64,000 bases of DNA, from contig NZ_CP076024.1 of NCBI RefSeq assembly GCF_022788635.1, positions 744,001-808,000 on the forward strand, given 5' to 3'. The DNA is from Methylobacter sp. S3L5C (lineage in GTDB: Bacteria; Pseudomonadota; Gammaproteobacteria; Methylococcales; Methylomonadaceae). Below the pieces are notes generated by a model. That model had not been told where the DNA came from and searched no databases. It worked only from the letters and a program-made list of their open reading frames with translations. The position numbers and the translations under genes were made by a program. How positions within the stretch are numbered: position 1 is the stretch's first letter; each line of letters starts with the position of its first letter. This document shows positions 16,973 through 25,444 of this stretch, piece by piece.

Positions 16973-18156
16973 TAAGGAACCAGAGGGGTTGTGGCTCCCT
17001 TTTCACGGACTGGCGACAGCTTTTTAATTTCGGCAGGGCGATCCAGAATAGTCACAAAGGCCGTCATACCCATGCGTAGCGGATGTTCAAGATCGCGTTC
17101 TTGTATCTCAATACGCACCGGAAATCGGGAAGCAAGGACAACCCAGTTCAGGGTGCGCCGAACCTCCGGCAATACGCCTTGCTGCTTCATATTATCAGGA
17201 TAATTAGCCCAACCGATACCGGTTACCACGCCCCGATAGCGCTTTCCCGGATAGCCAACCAGAAACACATCGGCTTCCTGACCGGGGTGAATGGATTGTA
17301 GATAAGTTTCTTTGAAGTTAGCGATAGCATACCAGTGGCGATCATCGACCAAGGCGAACATTTGCATTCCGGTCTTGGCATATTCGCCTTCGCGAGTATT
17401 GAGGTTGGTTACGTAGGCATCGAAAGGCGCGCGCACCGAACAGTATTCAACGTCCAGTTCGGCAGAGGTAACCAGCGCTCTGGCAGCTTCAATACGGGCA
17501 TTAACGTTACCAACCTGGGCAATCAACGATACGGCGCGTCGGCTCTCGCTTTTTGCTTCATCTATCGCACTCCGCGCCGAAAGCTCCTTGGCACTTGCAT
17601 CTGCCAGCGCTGCACGTGATGCGGCGTAACGGGATCGGGCTTGCTGGAGCTGGTCTGTGGTGACATATTGTTTCTCCGCCAATGGCTCAAGACGTTCCAG
17701 ATAGCTATGTAAATATTCATCCTCGGCCTCAATCCTTTTAACTTCGGCACCGGCCGCAACGCGTTGGTGTTCCAGTCGCTCAATAGCGAGCTCGGCGGAA
17801 CCGCTGGAAGCTCGCCTTGAATCGACGTCTTTTTCCGCTACCACCAATTCTGCCTTGGCTTGAGCCAGTTTCGCCTGATAAGGACGCGGATCAATCACAT
17901 ACAGCAAATCGCCTTGCTTGACGTACTGATTATCTTCAACATGCAATTCCACTATCCGCCCGCTCACTTCAGGAGCGATACCGACGATATTTGCCCGTAC
18001 CATAGCGTCGTTGGTACGGGGGTGCTGATAATTTATGCGCCAGACCAAAGTGCCGGTCGCTAAAGCTCCCAGCACGATTAACGTTCCGATGATACGACCC
18101 AACAGTATGCGGCGTTTAAGATTGATGACCTGATGGTCAGCTTGACTGTTTTCCAT
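16972..18156 (-). CDS. HlyD-family membrane-fusion adaptor (AaeA/EmrA-like)
   Basis: 394 residues with one N-terminal transmembrane helix (about 19-42), a biotinyl-lipoyl-like domain ('HPRTNDAMVRANIVGIAPEV', 'VEDNQYVKQGDLLYVIDPRPY'), a long coiled-coil hairpin (about 100-210) and a beta-barrel part ('VRAPFDAYVTNLNTREGEYAKTGMQM'). It bridges the FUSC pump and an outer-membrane channel in the periplasm. It lies between the pump gene and the YtcA-like lipoprotein gene, the order seen in Aae/Emr-like operons. Confidence 0.9.
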   Translation of the reverse strand: MENSQADHQVINLKRRILLGRIIGTLIVLGALATGTLVWRINYQHPRTNDAMVRANIVGIAPEVSGRIVELHVEDNQYVKQGDLLYVIDPRPYQAKLAQAKAELVVAEKDVDSRRASSGSAELAIERLEHQRVAAGAEVKRIEAEDEYLHSYLERLEPLAEKQYVTTDQLQQARSRYAASRAALADASAKELSARSAIDEAKSESRRAVSLIAQVGNVNARIEAARALVTSAELDVEYCSVRAPFDAYVTNLNTREGEYAKTGMQMFALVDDRHWYAIANFKETYLQSIHPGQEADVFLVGYPGKRYRGVVTGIGWANYPDNMKQQGVLPEVRRTLNWVVLASRFPVRIEIQERDLEHPLRMGMTAFVTILDRPAEIKKLSPVREKGATTPLVP

Positions 18157-18174
18157 GATGGATGGCGCCCGTGT

Positions 18175-18495
18175 TTACGTCGAGTAAAATAATAACCAGA
18201 TACCGAAGGTGCATAACGCCCATAAGCTTGGAACGATCAACAGCGGCGGCCCCAGATAAGGTGCCAACCTGTGTCGTACCAATTGCCACATTAACGCCAT
18301 GCTTACCGCCAGTCCGACAAGAATACAAATAATCCAGGCAGGCCAAAACGAACCCTCAATACTCAGCATCGGGTCGCAAGCGGTCAAAAAAAACGCAGAA
18401 ATAGCCAGAAAACCCGCTTTCCGTAATCCTGGCATGAAGATCATACTCTGCACTTGGGCAGGAAAACTGAACTTGAAGAATATTCGTAAGTACAT
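18175..18495 (-). CDS. YtcA-like membrane lipoprotein
   Basis: Up to 106 residues. A lipobox 'LTAC' places the lipidated Cys at about residue 40 if the first start is used. The Met at about residue 18 or 21 would give a more normal signal peptide, so the true start may be 18444 or 18435. After the Cys come 'DPMLSIEGSFWPAWIICI' and two transmembrane helices, matching the small YtcA family, which is found upstream of HlyD/FUSC pump genes. It ends 18 bp before the adaptor start. Its role in the efflux complex is not established. Confidence 0.75.
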   Translation of the reverse strand: MYLRIFFKFSFPAQVQSMIFMPGLRKAGFLAISAFFLTACDPMLSIEGSFWPAWIICILVGLAVSMALMWQLVRHRLAPYLGPPLLIVPSLWALCTFGIWLLFYST

Positions 18496-18854
18496 TTGAT
18501 TTATTTTAAACCGCGTATCTTGGTATTGATCAAATAATTAAACAATCGATTATTAGTAGAAAAAATCAAAGGTATTAATTAAATTATTTGGATATCAAAT
18601 TTTGGTATTTGAATCCGCTATTGCCAATTCCCTATAAAACAGTTAATCCATGAGACATCTATCAGGGTTACAGAAGGCAAAAGGCATTTACGACCACATG
18701 AAAACAGGCATAATTGCTGAAATGTTTTATCATAGTACACCATAGTAAATGGTACAGTACTTATAGATCTGTTTGTGCCTCGGTCTTATTATATTATTAA
18801 AGTAATAATATTGCCGTTCAGACACTTACTATTAATTTTCCAAGATATCGTTAT
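18496..18854. promoter_or_regulatory. Divergent promoter region of the efflux system
   Basis: 359 AT-rich bp separate the ytcA-like and tolC-like genes, which face away from each other. A perfect palindrome ATATTATTA-AAG-TAATAATAT lies at 18791-18811, about 45 bp before the tolC-type start, and could be an operator. A looser inverted repeat (GTACACCAT/ATGGTAC) lies near 18737-18757. No regulator gene is adjacent. Confidence 0.45.
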
Positions 18855-20456
18855 TTGACAACTAAATTGACATTTAAACAGGGTGTTTTAAATTTGCGAA
18901 AGTTGCAATGCTTTAAGTACAGTAACTTGCGACCATTGTTATCATCTCTGCCGCGAGGTTTTATCAGCGTGGCTGTACCGGCAGCAATGATGGCTTTGAC
19001 AGCTTGCATGCCGCAAAGCATCGAAAAATCTGATAAACCCACTCTGGCGACTCCGGTTGACCATGCCATTTATTGGCAGGCAGTCGAGACGGAAAAAGGC
19101 ACTCAACAAACAGCTATATCCAGCCGTCTGCCTGAAGATAGCCTGATTGATACCAAGATAACCTATGATTTACCTGCACTAGTCGATCTTGCCTTGCATG
19201 CCAATCCGGAAACCAGAATTAGCTGGGAGGAAGCGAAAGCTGCTGCCGCGCGACTTGAAAGGAATCGAAGCACCTGGTATCCGACTCTGACGGCGATGGC
19301 ATTTGGGCAATATTTCAAAAACAGCTTCCCCATCCCCGGGAGCGCTTTGATAACCAACGGTTACTCTTCTTTTGGCAGTCTGGATTTGGCATGGACGCTG
19401 TTCGATTTCGGGCGCAGGGAGGCTCTGGTTGATGCTGGCACACAGCGCTTGACTGCTGCCAATTTTGCTTTCAACCGCAAGCATCAGGAAATTGCCTATC
19501 GGGTTGCCAGTAGCTTTTTTGCCTATCAGGCAGTCCTGGCCAAGGTAACAGCAGCGCAGCAGACACTGAATGCCGCAGGTGCCAGCACTGATTCGGTTAA
19601 AGCTAAACTCGACAAAGGGCTGGCGACACGCCCGGACTTACTGTTGGCAATTCAAGAACAGGCAAAAGCCAGCTATGATCTCCAGGATGCTCGTGGCTCG
19701 GTAATTCAGACACAGGCCGATCTGACCACTAACCTGGGCATTTCGCCCTCATATTCCTTACAACTAATAAACTTGAGCAAGCTACCGTTACCGGCAGGAC
19801 TGGTACAGTCGGTCGAAAAAATAGTCGATCAAGCCTTGGAGCAACGTCCCGATCTGATGGCGCGTCTTGCCGAATTGCGTGCACGCGAAGCCGAGGTGAA
19901 GAAAGCCAGAGCCGAATTTTTTCCCAAGATTTCTCTGAAAGGCATGATTGGTAATCAATATTGGGGAAGTGTGCACACAAACCCACCCGGCAATGAGAGT
20001 TATACGGCAAGTAATCTGGTTAATACCACAATGCTCAACGTTGAATGGACTTTATTTGATGGCTTTGAACGCACTAATGCCGTGCATGAAGCAGAGGCCA
20101 GAAAAGAGGCCTCGAAAGCCCAAATTGATGCTTTTCGTCTGGAAATTATGCGAGATATCTGGAAAGCTTATGCCGATACCAAAACGACATTGGAAAAACG
20201 CGAGTTTGCGTTAGCCTTGTTAAAAGCTGCCGAAGAGTCTTATGAGGCTACACAAGAATCCTATACTCACGGCTTTTCTACGGTCATAGAACTACTATCC
20301 GCACAAAAGGATTTAGCACGCGCCCGTTATACCGAAATCGACAGTCGCGCCAGTTTACTCCAATCCGCTGCAACCCTGGTTTATGCTTCCGGAGGCCAGA
20401 GCCGTGGAGATTTTAATACGGATAGCGATGCCTTTGGCCGGAGTCTTCGACAATGA
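18855..20456 (+). CDS. TolC-family outer-membrane efflux lipoprotein
   Basis: 533 residues from a TTG start. A lipobox-like 'ALTACMPQ' near residue 48-52 suggests a lipid-anchored factor of the NodT/OprM kind, and an internal start closer to it is possible. Two repeated OEP domains follow: 'LPALVDLALHANPETRISWEEAKAAAARLE' begins the first, and 'VDQALEQRPDLMARLAELRAREAEVKKARAEFFPKISLKG' the second. It would form the outer-membrane channel for the divergently encoded FUSC/HlyD pair, giving a complete tripartite exporter. Confidence 0.88.
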   Translation: MTTKLTFKQGVLNLRKLQCFKYSNLRPLLSSLPRGFISVAVPAAMMALTACMPQSIEKSDKPTLATPVDHAIYWQAVETEKGTQQTAISSRLPEDSLIDTKITYDLPALVDLALHANPETRISWEEAKAAAARLERNRSTWYPTLTAMAFGQYFKNSFPIPGSALITNGYSSFGSLDLAWTLFDFGRREALVDAGTQRLTAANFAFNRKHQEIAYRVASSFFAYQAVLAKVTAAQQTLNAAGASTDSVKAKLDKGLATRPDLLLAIQEQAKASYDLQDARGSVIQTQADLTTNLGISPSYSLQLINLSKLPLPAGLVQSVEKIVDQALEQRPDLMARLAELRAREAEVKKARAEFFPKISLKGMIGNQYWGSVHTNPPGNESYTASNLVNTTMLNVEWTLFDGFERTNAVHEAEARKEASKAQIDAFRLEIMRDIWKAYADTKTTLEKREFALALLKAAEESYEATQESYTHGFSTVIELLSAQKDLARARYTEIDSRASLLQSAATLVYASGGQSRGDFNTDSDAFGRSLRQ

Positions 20457-20515
20457 AAGTAAGATACCACGACGCGATATTTTTAGGCTTAAGCTCCACA
20501 ACGAAAAAACACAAC

Positions 20516-21748
20516 TCAAGTGGGCGTTACCATCAAATAAATAGCCAGCCCCACCATTACCGTGCCACTGATTAATTTTAGCCAACGCCCTTCTCTTTCC
20601 TGAAGCCTCCTTTGACTTAAGGTAATGATGCCTATCGCCAGGATAATAGCGTCATCAAACATATAAGCCACATTATAAAGTAGCAAATAACTGTAATAGC
20701 TAATATTGTCCAGTTGCTTCAATGTCAGTATTCTTGTGTACAGTGCCGGAAAGCCTGAGGTACACATAAATTCAACGATCTGCACTAAAATAGCCAATAC
20801 CACCGCGCTGACTAAGGCACCGGTTAGGTTTTCTGCCTGCAAAATTCGCCTTATTCCGGCATAAATATCAGGTTTTGCTGCATCAGGTATCGACAGCGAA
20901 ACACCTCGACCATAAAACCAAAAATCCTTAAGATTAACAAACCCTGCCAAAAGAGCAACAACAGCAATTACCATTTCCGAGATACGGGAAAAGCCGATAA
21001 GCAGGAAAAAATTAAGCCAGGCTGCCATAAATAAAAAATAAACCAGTCCTTCAACGATAACAAAGGTACCGGCGATGGCGAACATGCGTAACCGGTTATT
21101 CATTGGCTCAAGCAGCGAAATCATCAGTATCAATACCCACATTGAACAAGGGTTGAAGCCGTCGAGCAAGCCCATCGCCAACGTAAATAACGGTAAACCG
21201 ATCTCATCCAGCGACAATCTGTGTCCAAAGAATTCAAGAAAAAAGGCTTCCAGTGCTTGATCCGAAACTTCTACTCCGGTTTTGCAGGGTAATATTTGCT
21301 GAGCTTCGCAACTCTGAGAAGTCTCCTGATTTTTTGGTGATTGTACGTGAGCTAAAGTACTCCGAATCAGTTGACCACTGGTTATCTCATCAGAGAAACC
21401 AACAATCAATTGCCCGCCTATTTGAAAAGCAGGTACTCTCATAGTGCCTAAGCCTTGTTTTTTGGCAAGTCGCTGTAATTGTTCCAAGGCTAAAGGTTCC
21501 TGAACCACATCATGGGTGATAATCGTCAAAGCGGGTTGCTCACGTTTTAGCGCCTGCAAAAACAACTCGGCTTTAGCGCAGTGAGGACAGCCATTGCGAA
21601 CGAATACTTCAATATCGGCTGATGGTTTAACTGACGCCGTGCTTTTATCCGGCAAAAAAATGGATACTTCTGCAAAAGCTATAGAGTTAAAAGAAAAAAC
21701 CAAAACCACCAGTAAACCGGCAAAAAACAGCCTGACTATTGTTTTCAT
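20516..21748 (-). CDS. Glutaredoxin-like domain fused to DsbD-like membrane protein
   Basis: 410 residues. A signal peptide (about 1-26) is followed by a thioredoxin-fold glutaredoxin-like domain with the redox motif 'CPHC' (Cys54-Cys57) and 'MRVPAFQIGG' (cis-Pro loop). From about 185 come six or more membrane helices with 'GLLDGFNPCSMWVLIL' and 'FMCTSGFPALYT', resembling DsbD/CcdA-type electron carriers, where membrane cysteines pass electrons across the membrane. The layout suggests a one-protein thiol relay delivering reductant to the periplasm. It is convergent with the tolC-like gene. The target is unknown. Confidence 0.8.
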   Translation of the reverse strand: MKTIVRLFFAGLLVVLVFSFNSIAFAEVSIFLPDKSTASVKPSADIEVFVRNGCPHCAKAELFLQALKREQPALTIITHDVVQEPLALEQLQRLAKKQGLGTMRVPAFQIGGQLIVGFSDEITSGQLIRSTLAHVQSPKNQETSQSCEAQQILPCKTGVEVSDQALEAFFLEFFGHRLSLDEIGLPLFTLAMGLLDGFNPCSMWVLILMISLLEPMNNRLRMFAIAGTFVIVEGLVYFLFMAAWLNFFLLIGFSRISEMVIAVVALLAGFVNLKDFWFYGRGVSLSIPDAAKPDIYAGIRRILQAENLTGALVSAVVLAILVQIVEFMCTSGFPALYTRILTLKQLDNISYYSYLLLYNVAYMFDDAIILAIGIITLSQRRLQEREGRWLKLISGTVMVGLAIYLMVTPT

Positions 21749-22023
21749 GAATACACCCCTGGATGGTGGCCGTGAAATATTACTGTGAAAAAGTGGGCAT
21801 CCTTCATGGAAGCTTGAAAGTAGTTGAAACTGTACTTACAAAAAGCGTAAACCGAAAAATAAATGATACCCAAAAATATTGGCGAAACCGATATAACAAG
21901 TAAGAAAAATTCTTGTCCTTAAAAATAATTAAGATCCAACTTCCGAATATCAACCAAGAGCTTAAAGAAAAGCCGGGGTAATTCACTCAGAATATTATCC
22001 GTCCTTCGGGCAATCAGAATTTT

Positions 22024-23163
22024 TTAAGGATAAAAAATAAAAAATAAATAACTCAAAAATATCATTAAATGGACATTGCCCTGTAACATCGTCGTGCGTT
22101 CAGAGCTTAAAGTTATCAGCGTGGTCAGTAGCGTAGCATAAAGCAAAGTACTGCTACCACCGATGACGCCCAGGTTTAAATCTATATTTTGCAATCCGGC
22201 AACCAACAACATACAGGGTACTGTTAAAGCAATCGTTGATAATGCAGAACCCAGGCAAATATTCATCGCTTTTTGCATATGGTTAGCCGTGGCTGCGCGG
22301 AAGGCACTAAGGCCTTCTGGCGCCAGCACCAAAGAAGCTATAATTAAAGCCGCAAGATCAACCGGCGCATGAAGAACCTCAATACCATGATTAATCACAT
22401 CGCCCAAATATTCAGCCAGTAACACCACAGGCACAATGGCGACAATCAAACCCAGTGCGGCACCCGCAATAGCAATACGCCGCTTATGAGAGGAGGAATG
22501 TTGAGGTAGCGCAGAAATAGAAAGGCTTTCATTATCAACATGTTGATAAACAAACAATGCCTTGTGGCGAGTAGTTTGCATGACTAAAAACAGCACATAC
22601 ACCAAAATACACAACCCTCCCATAAAAACCTCCTGTACCGGAGAAAGTGTTGGCCCACCAGAGCTAAAAGTACTGTTAGGCATGACTAACAGAATCAATA
22701 CCAAAGGCACAATGAGATGTAAAAAAGACATTGCACCGCGCAAATTAAACGTTTGTTCAAAATGACGCCAACCACCTGCAACCAGTGACAATCCTATCAT
22801 GCCATTAAGCATAATCATCAGTGTTGCGTAAACTGTATCACGCAGCATACTTGGATTTTTATCGCCCTCAAATATAACCACCAACATTAAACTAACCTCA
22901 ATGATGGCAACAGACAGCGTTAATAGCAATGTGCCAAATGGCTCGTCCAGCAACTCTGCAAGTTGATCCGCATAATGATTAACCGTAAATATACAGCCTA
23001 TCATTGCACAAAAAATTGCCAGGGCAGCAGCGAACATCGGAACCAAACTCAATTGTACGGAAAGGATTAAATTTGAGCCATGCAGACAAAGCCAAATCCC
23101 CCAGCACAGCAGCACAAACGCATTACGGGAAAAAATAGCGGGGAACTTTCTTAAATAATTCAC
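22024..23163 (-). CDS. ChaA-like Ca2+(Na+)/H+ antiporter
   Basis: 379 residues, about 11 hydrophobic segments. 'AELLDEPFGTLLLTLSVAIIEVSLM' and the symmetric 'LVLAPEGLSAFRAATANHMQKAMNICLGSALSTIALT' are the two alpha-repeats of the CaCA exchanger superfamily, each with the expected acidic residue. The acidic helix common in ChaA is replaced by a short hydrophilic loop (about 205-235). It exports cations across the inner membrane in exchange for protons. It lies in front of the glutaredoxin fusion gene with a 275-bp gap that contains nothing else recognisable. Confidence 0.85.
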   Translation of the reverse strand: MNYLRKFPAIFSRNAFVLLCWGIWLCLHGSNLILSVQLSLVPMFAAALAIFCAMIGCIFTVNHYADQLAELLDEPFGTLLLTLSVAIIEVSLMLVVIFEGDKNPSMLRDTVYATLMIMLNGMIGLSLVAGGWRHFEQTFNLRGAMSFLHLIVPLVLILLVMPNSTFSSGGPTLSPVQEVFMGGLCILVYVLFLVMQTTRHKALFVYQHVDNESLSISALPQHSSSHKRRIAIAGAALGLIVAIVPVVLLAEYLGDVINHGIEVLHAPVDLAALIIASLVLAPEGLSAFRAATANHMQKAMNICLGSALSTIALTVPCMLLVAGLQNIDLNLGVIGGSSTLLYATLLTTLITLSSERTTMLQGNVHLMIFLSYLFFIFYP

Positions 23164-23360
23164 ACAGTTCTCATTAGTGGCCAGTTGTATTGCCTGATTA
23201 GAGCGGCAATAATTAGTTTCAGTTGAATAGATCGAGGTTGTATATTATGTAGTAACTAAATACAACCAAAGTCGCAACGACGAAATACGCCAAGTGTAAA
23301 ATACGATTCGTATATTAATTGACATGGCGATAAAATTATACTTAAAACCGAGGATATTCG

Positions 23361-23741
23361 ATGCATCAAATCCCTAAAAAAGCGGGTTCCAACAACAAAG
23401 AGTCGCGTAACAATGAGAAAACCATAAAGGCCAATCAACCATCCAAAGGGGATGTGATGTTTAATGGTATCGTTACCGGTGTCGGATCAACCATAGCTGC
23501 ATCAACCATTATACAAACCGGCAAAGGAGTTATGGCGACGCTGTCAAAACATCCCCTTGTCATGTTGGGTTTGGGTATAACGGCGGGTTATTTGACCCAT
23601 AAATACCGCAAAGAAATTATTTCCATCACAAGCAAAACCGCCGAACAAAGCAAAGATTTTATATTGCGGCAAAAAGAAGCGCTTAAAGACCTGCTGGCAG
23701 AAGACCAGGCTAATCCTGAAGAAGATGATGTTTTAAAATAA
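23361..23741 (+). CDS. YtxH-like one-helix membrane protein (paralogue 1)
   Basis: 126 residues: a polar, Lys/Asn-rich N-terminus, a central glycine-rich hydrophobic stretch 'KHPLVMLGLGITAGYLTHKYRKEI' and a charged amphipathic tail (KDFILRQKEALKDLLAED). The second half is clearly paralogous to the protein at 28904-29182 (KHPVLVFGLGLVAGYLVYKYRKEI). The pair brackets the EcsC/SafE/P-type ATPase genes, suggesting one functional set. The function is unknown; a membrane scaffold or small partner of the transporter is a guess. Confidence 0.7.
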   Translation: MHQIPKKAGSNNKESRNNEKTIKANQPSKGDVMFNGIVTGVGSTIAASTIIQTGKGVMATLSKHPLVMLGLGITAGYLTHKYRKEIISITSKTAEQSKDFILRQKEALKDLLAEDQANPEEDDVLK

Positions 23742-23782
23742 ATCCTGTAGTGAGTTATTTTTCCAACTTAACTATTCGATTC

Positions 23783-24607
23783 TCAGTTAATTCTTTTAAG
23801 AGCAACGTTGTTTTTGTTTTCAGCAATACTGATGACAATTTCGGTATAAGCCTGTTTAATTAATGCCTCGCCGTAACGTCGCTCCAATCGGCGCACAGTA
23901 AAATGAGCTTTAGCCATTTTCTGGTAATGATTCATAAACAATAAATTAACTGATGCACCACTTATTAAACCGATTGCAGGTATGGCCTGAGCCACCAGTT
24001 TTTGTGAAACCGGTATACTAAAACGGGTAGATACTGCGCTGAGTAATTTAACCAGCGCCGGCGCACCTTCTTGTGAGAGACCAAGCGCAGCAACGTGATT
24101 GGCTGTGTCGTTTAACGCCTTGGTTAAAAAAGAACGCATGGCATAATAACCGGTGTCCGCAGATTCCGCTCCTGAACCGCCACCACTTAAAGCAAATACG
24201 CTAAGACAGGCCATTCTGGTATCCAGCTCATCAAGATCTTCACCTTGACTACGCGCTATATCAGCAATGGAACGCATCATAATGGTTGCAGATATCGGCA
24301 ACTCGATTGCCAGGGCAGTAATACCAAATGAACCACCCAAAGCACCGCTAAGACCGGCAAGCATCTGATGGGTTTTATTCGCGGGCTCACCGGGCGCGGC
24401 TGTCAGCGACAATAAAGCGCTACCCAAGGCTTTTTTTAAGGCCAATTTGGTAATGCGGCCAACAATGTTGGACCAAGGTCCGGGTAATGCCGTCATCGCC
24501 TTTTCAACAGGCAACCTCACTAACTGACTCATCCGCGTAGCGAGACTCATTGTTTCCAGACTTTGTGCCGCATCTACCAGTTCGATAAAATCAACTTGTC
24601 GCATCAA
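23783..24607 (-). CDS. EcsC-family protein
   Basis: 274 residues with the EcsC pattern: 'LPVEKAMTALPGPW', 'ALLSLTAA', 'ALGGSFGITALAIELPISATIMMRSIADIARSQGEDL' and 'IPAIGLISGASVNLLFMNHYQKMAKAHFTVRRLERRYG'. EcsC proteins are found near ABC or metal transporters, but the biochemical role is not known. It is 4 bp from the end of the SafE-like gene on the same strand and so is in the metal-handling operon. Confidence 0.85.
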   Translation of the reverse strand: MMRQVDFIELVDAAQSLETMSLATRMSQLVRLPVEKAMTALPGPWSNIVGRITKLALKKALGSALLSLTAAPGEPANKTHQMLAGLSGALGGSFGITALAIELPISATIMMRSIADIARSQGEDLDELDTRMACLSVFALSGGGSGAESADTGYYAMRSFLTKALNDTANHVAALGLSQEGAPALVKLLSAVSTRFSIPVSQKLVAQAIPAIGLISGASVNLLFMNHYQKMAKAHFTVRRLERRYGEALIKQAYTEIVISIAENKNNVALKRIN

Positions 24608-24611
24608 TTTT

Positions 24612-25442
24612 TTAGTTGTCCTGAATATTTTTTATCATCCCTGAATAGTAATCAACCATTTCTCCAAGAAACAAAATAATCGTATCAATTTCATTTTTAA
24701 TGTCGAAAATAAAGTTGTGCTGCTGAAAACTGTCAGCAACATAAAATGACATGCCCATGTAAATGGTATTACAGCCCATTATAATCATAATGAAGGCAGC
24801 AGATTTCAACATCAAACCTCTAAAATGGGCACTCATTTTGCCAAACGCCATGCTGACAAACAGCATGGTAGGGAGCGTACCGGCTCCAAAAGTCAGCATT
24901 AACAAACCACCCTCCATTATGGAAGTGGCTGAGGTTGCTTTAACCGCCATGGCAAAAGTTAACGGGCACGGCATTAAACCATTTAACAAGCCGGCAATGG
25001 TCGCTCCCAGTAGTGGCCCTTTGGTTCTTGACTGTGCATAACCTTTGCGCAACAAATTCATCGGCAGCAGCCTGACAGAGCCCTGAAAAGGAATCCAGCC
25101 TAAAATGCCCAGCGCAAGAATAATAACCACAACACCAATAAACATCTGCAAAATGCTTTGCACTTTACCAAATACACCGCTGGAAACCAGAACGAAGCCA
25201 AGCGCTGCGGCCGCAAAGCCAACCATGGTATAAACGAATATTCTGGCAATTTGATAAACAAAATACGGCAAATAGCTTTTTGAAGGCCCCGTGTTCATAA
25301 AGTAGCCCGATACCAGAGCGCCGCACATGCCCAAGCAATGCCCACTCCCCAACACACCCGCCATAAAGGCCAGGCCGTAATCAAAGCCACCGGCAACAGC
25401 AACCACCTGCTGCATACCCATATCCATTGTTGAATGATCCAT
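24612..25442 (-). CDS. SafE/TauE (UreH-like) membrane protein, metal-linked
   Basis: 276 residues, about six membrane helices. The N-terminus is Met/His-rich (MDHSTMDMGMQQ), a possible metal-gathering tail. 'GVLGSGHCLGMCGALVSGYF' (Cys36, Cys40) and 'GLLNGLMPCPLTFAMAVKA' are the signatures of the 'sulfite exporter TauE/SafE'-named family that accompanies cbb3-oxidase assembly and copper ATPases (CcoS/CcoI context). It lies 2 bp downstream of the P-type ATPase, supporting joint work on copper export or cuproprotein supply. Confidence 0.82.
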   Translation of the reverse strand: MDHSTMDMGMQQVVAVAGGFDYGLAFMAGVLGSGHCLGMCGALVSGYFMNTGPSKSYLPYFVYQIARIFVYTMVGFAAAALGFVLVSSGVFGKVQSILQMFIGVVVIILALGILGWIPFQGSVRLLPMNLLRKGYAQSRTKGPLLGATIAGLLNGLMPCPLTFAMAVKATSATSIMEGGLLMLTFGAGTLPTMLFVSMAFGKMSAHFRGLMLKSAAFIMIIMGCNTIYMGMSFYVADSFQQHNFIFDIKNEIDTIILFLGEMVDYYSGMIKNIQDN

Positions 25443-25444
25443 TT

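Noticed and set aside
21804-21986. 60-codon minus-strand frame before the glutaredoxin fusion
   Set aside because: Low-complexity hydrophobic translation in an AT-rich gap without a clear ribosome-binding site or family.
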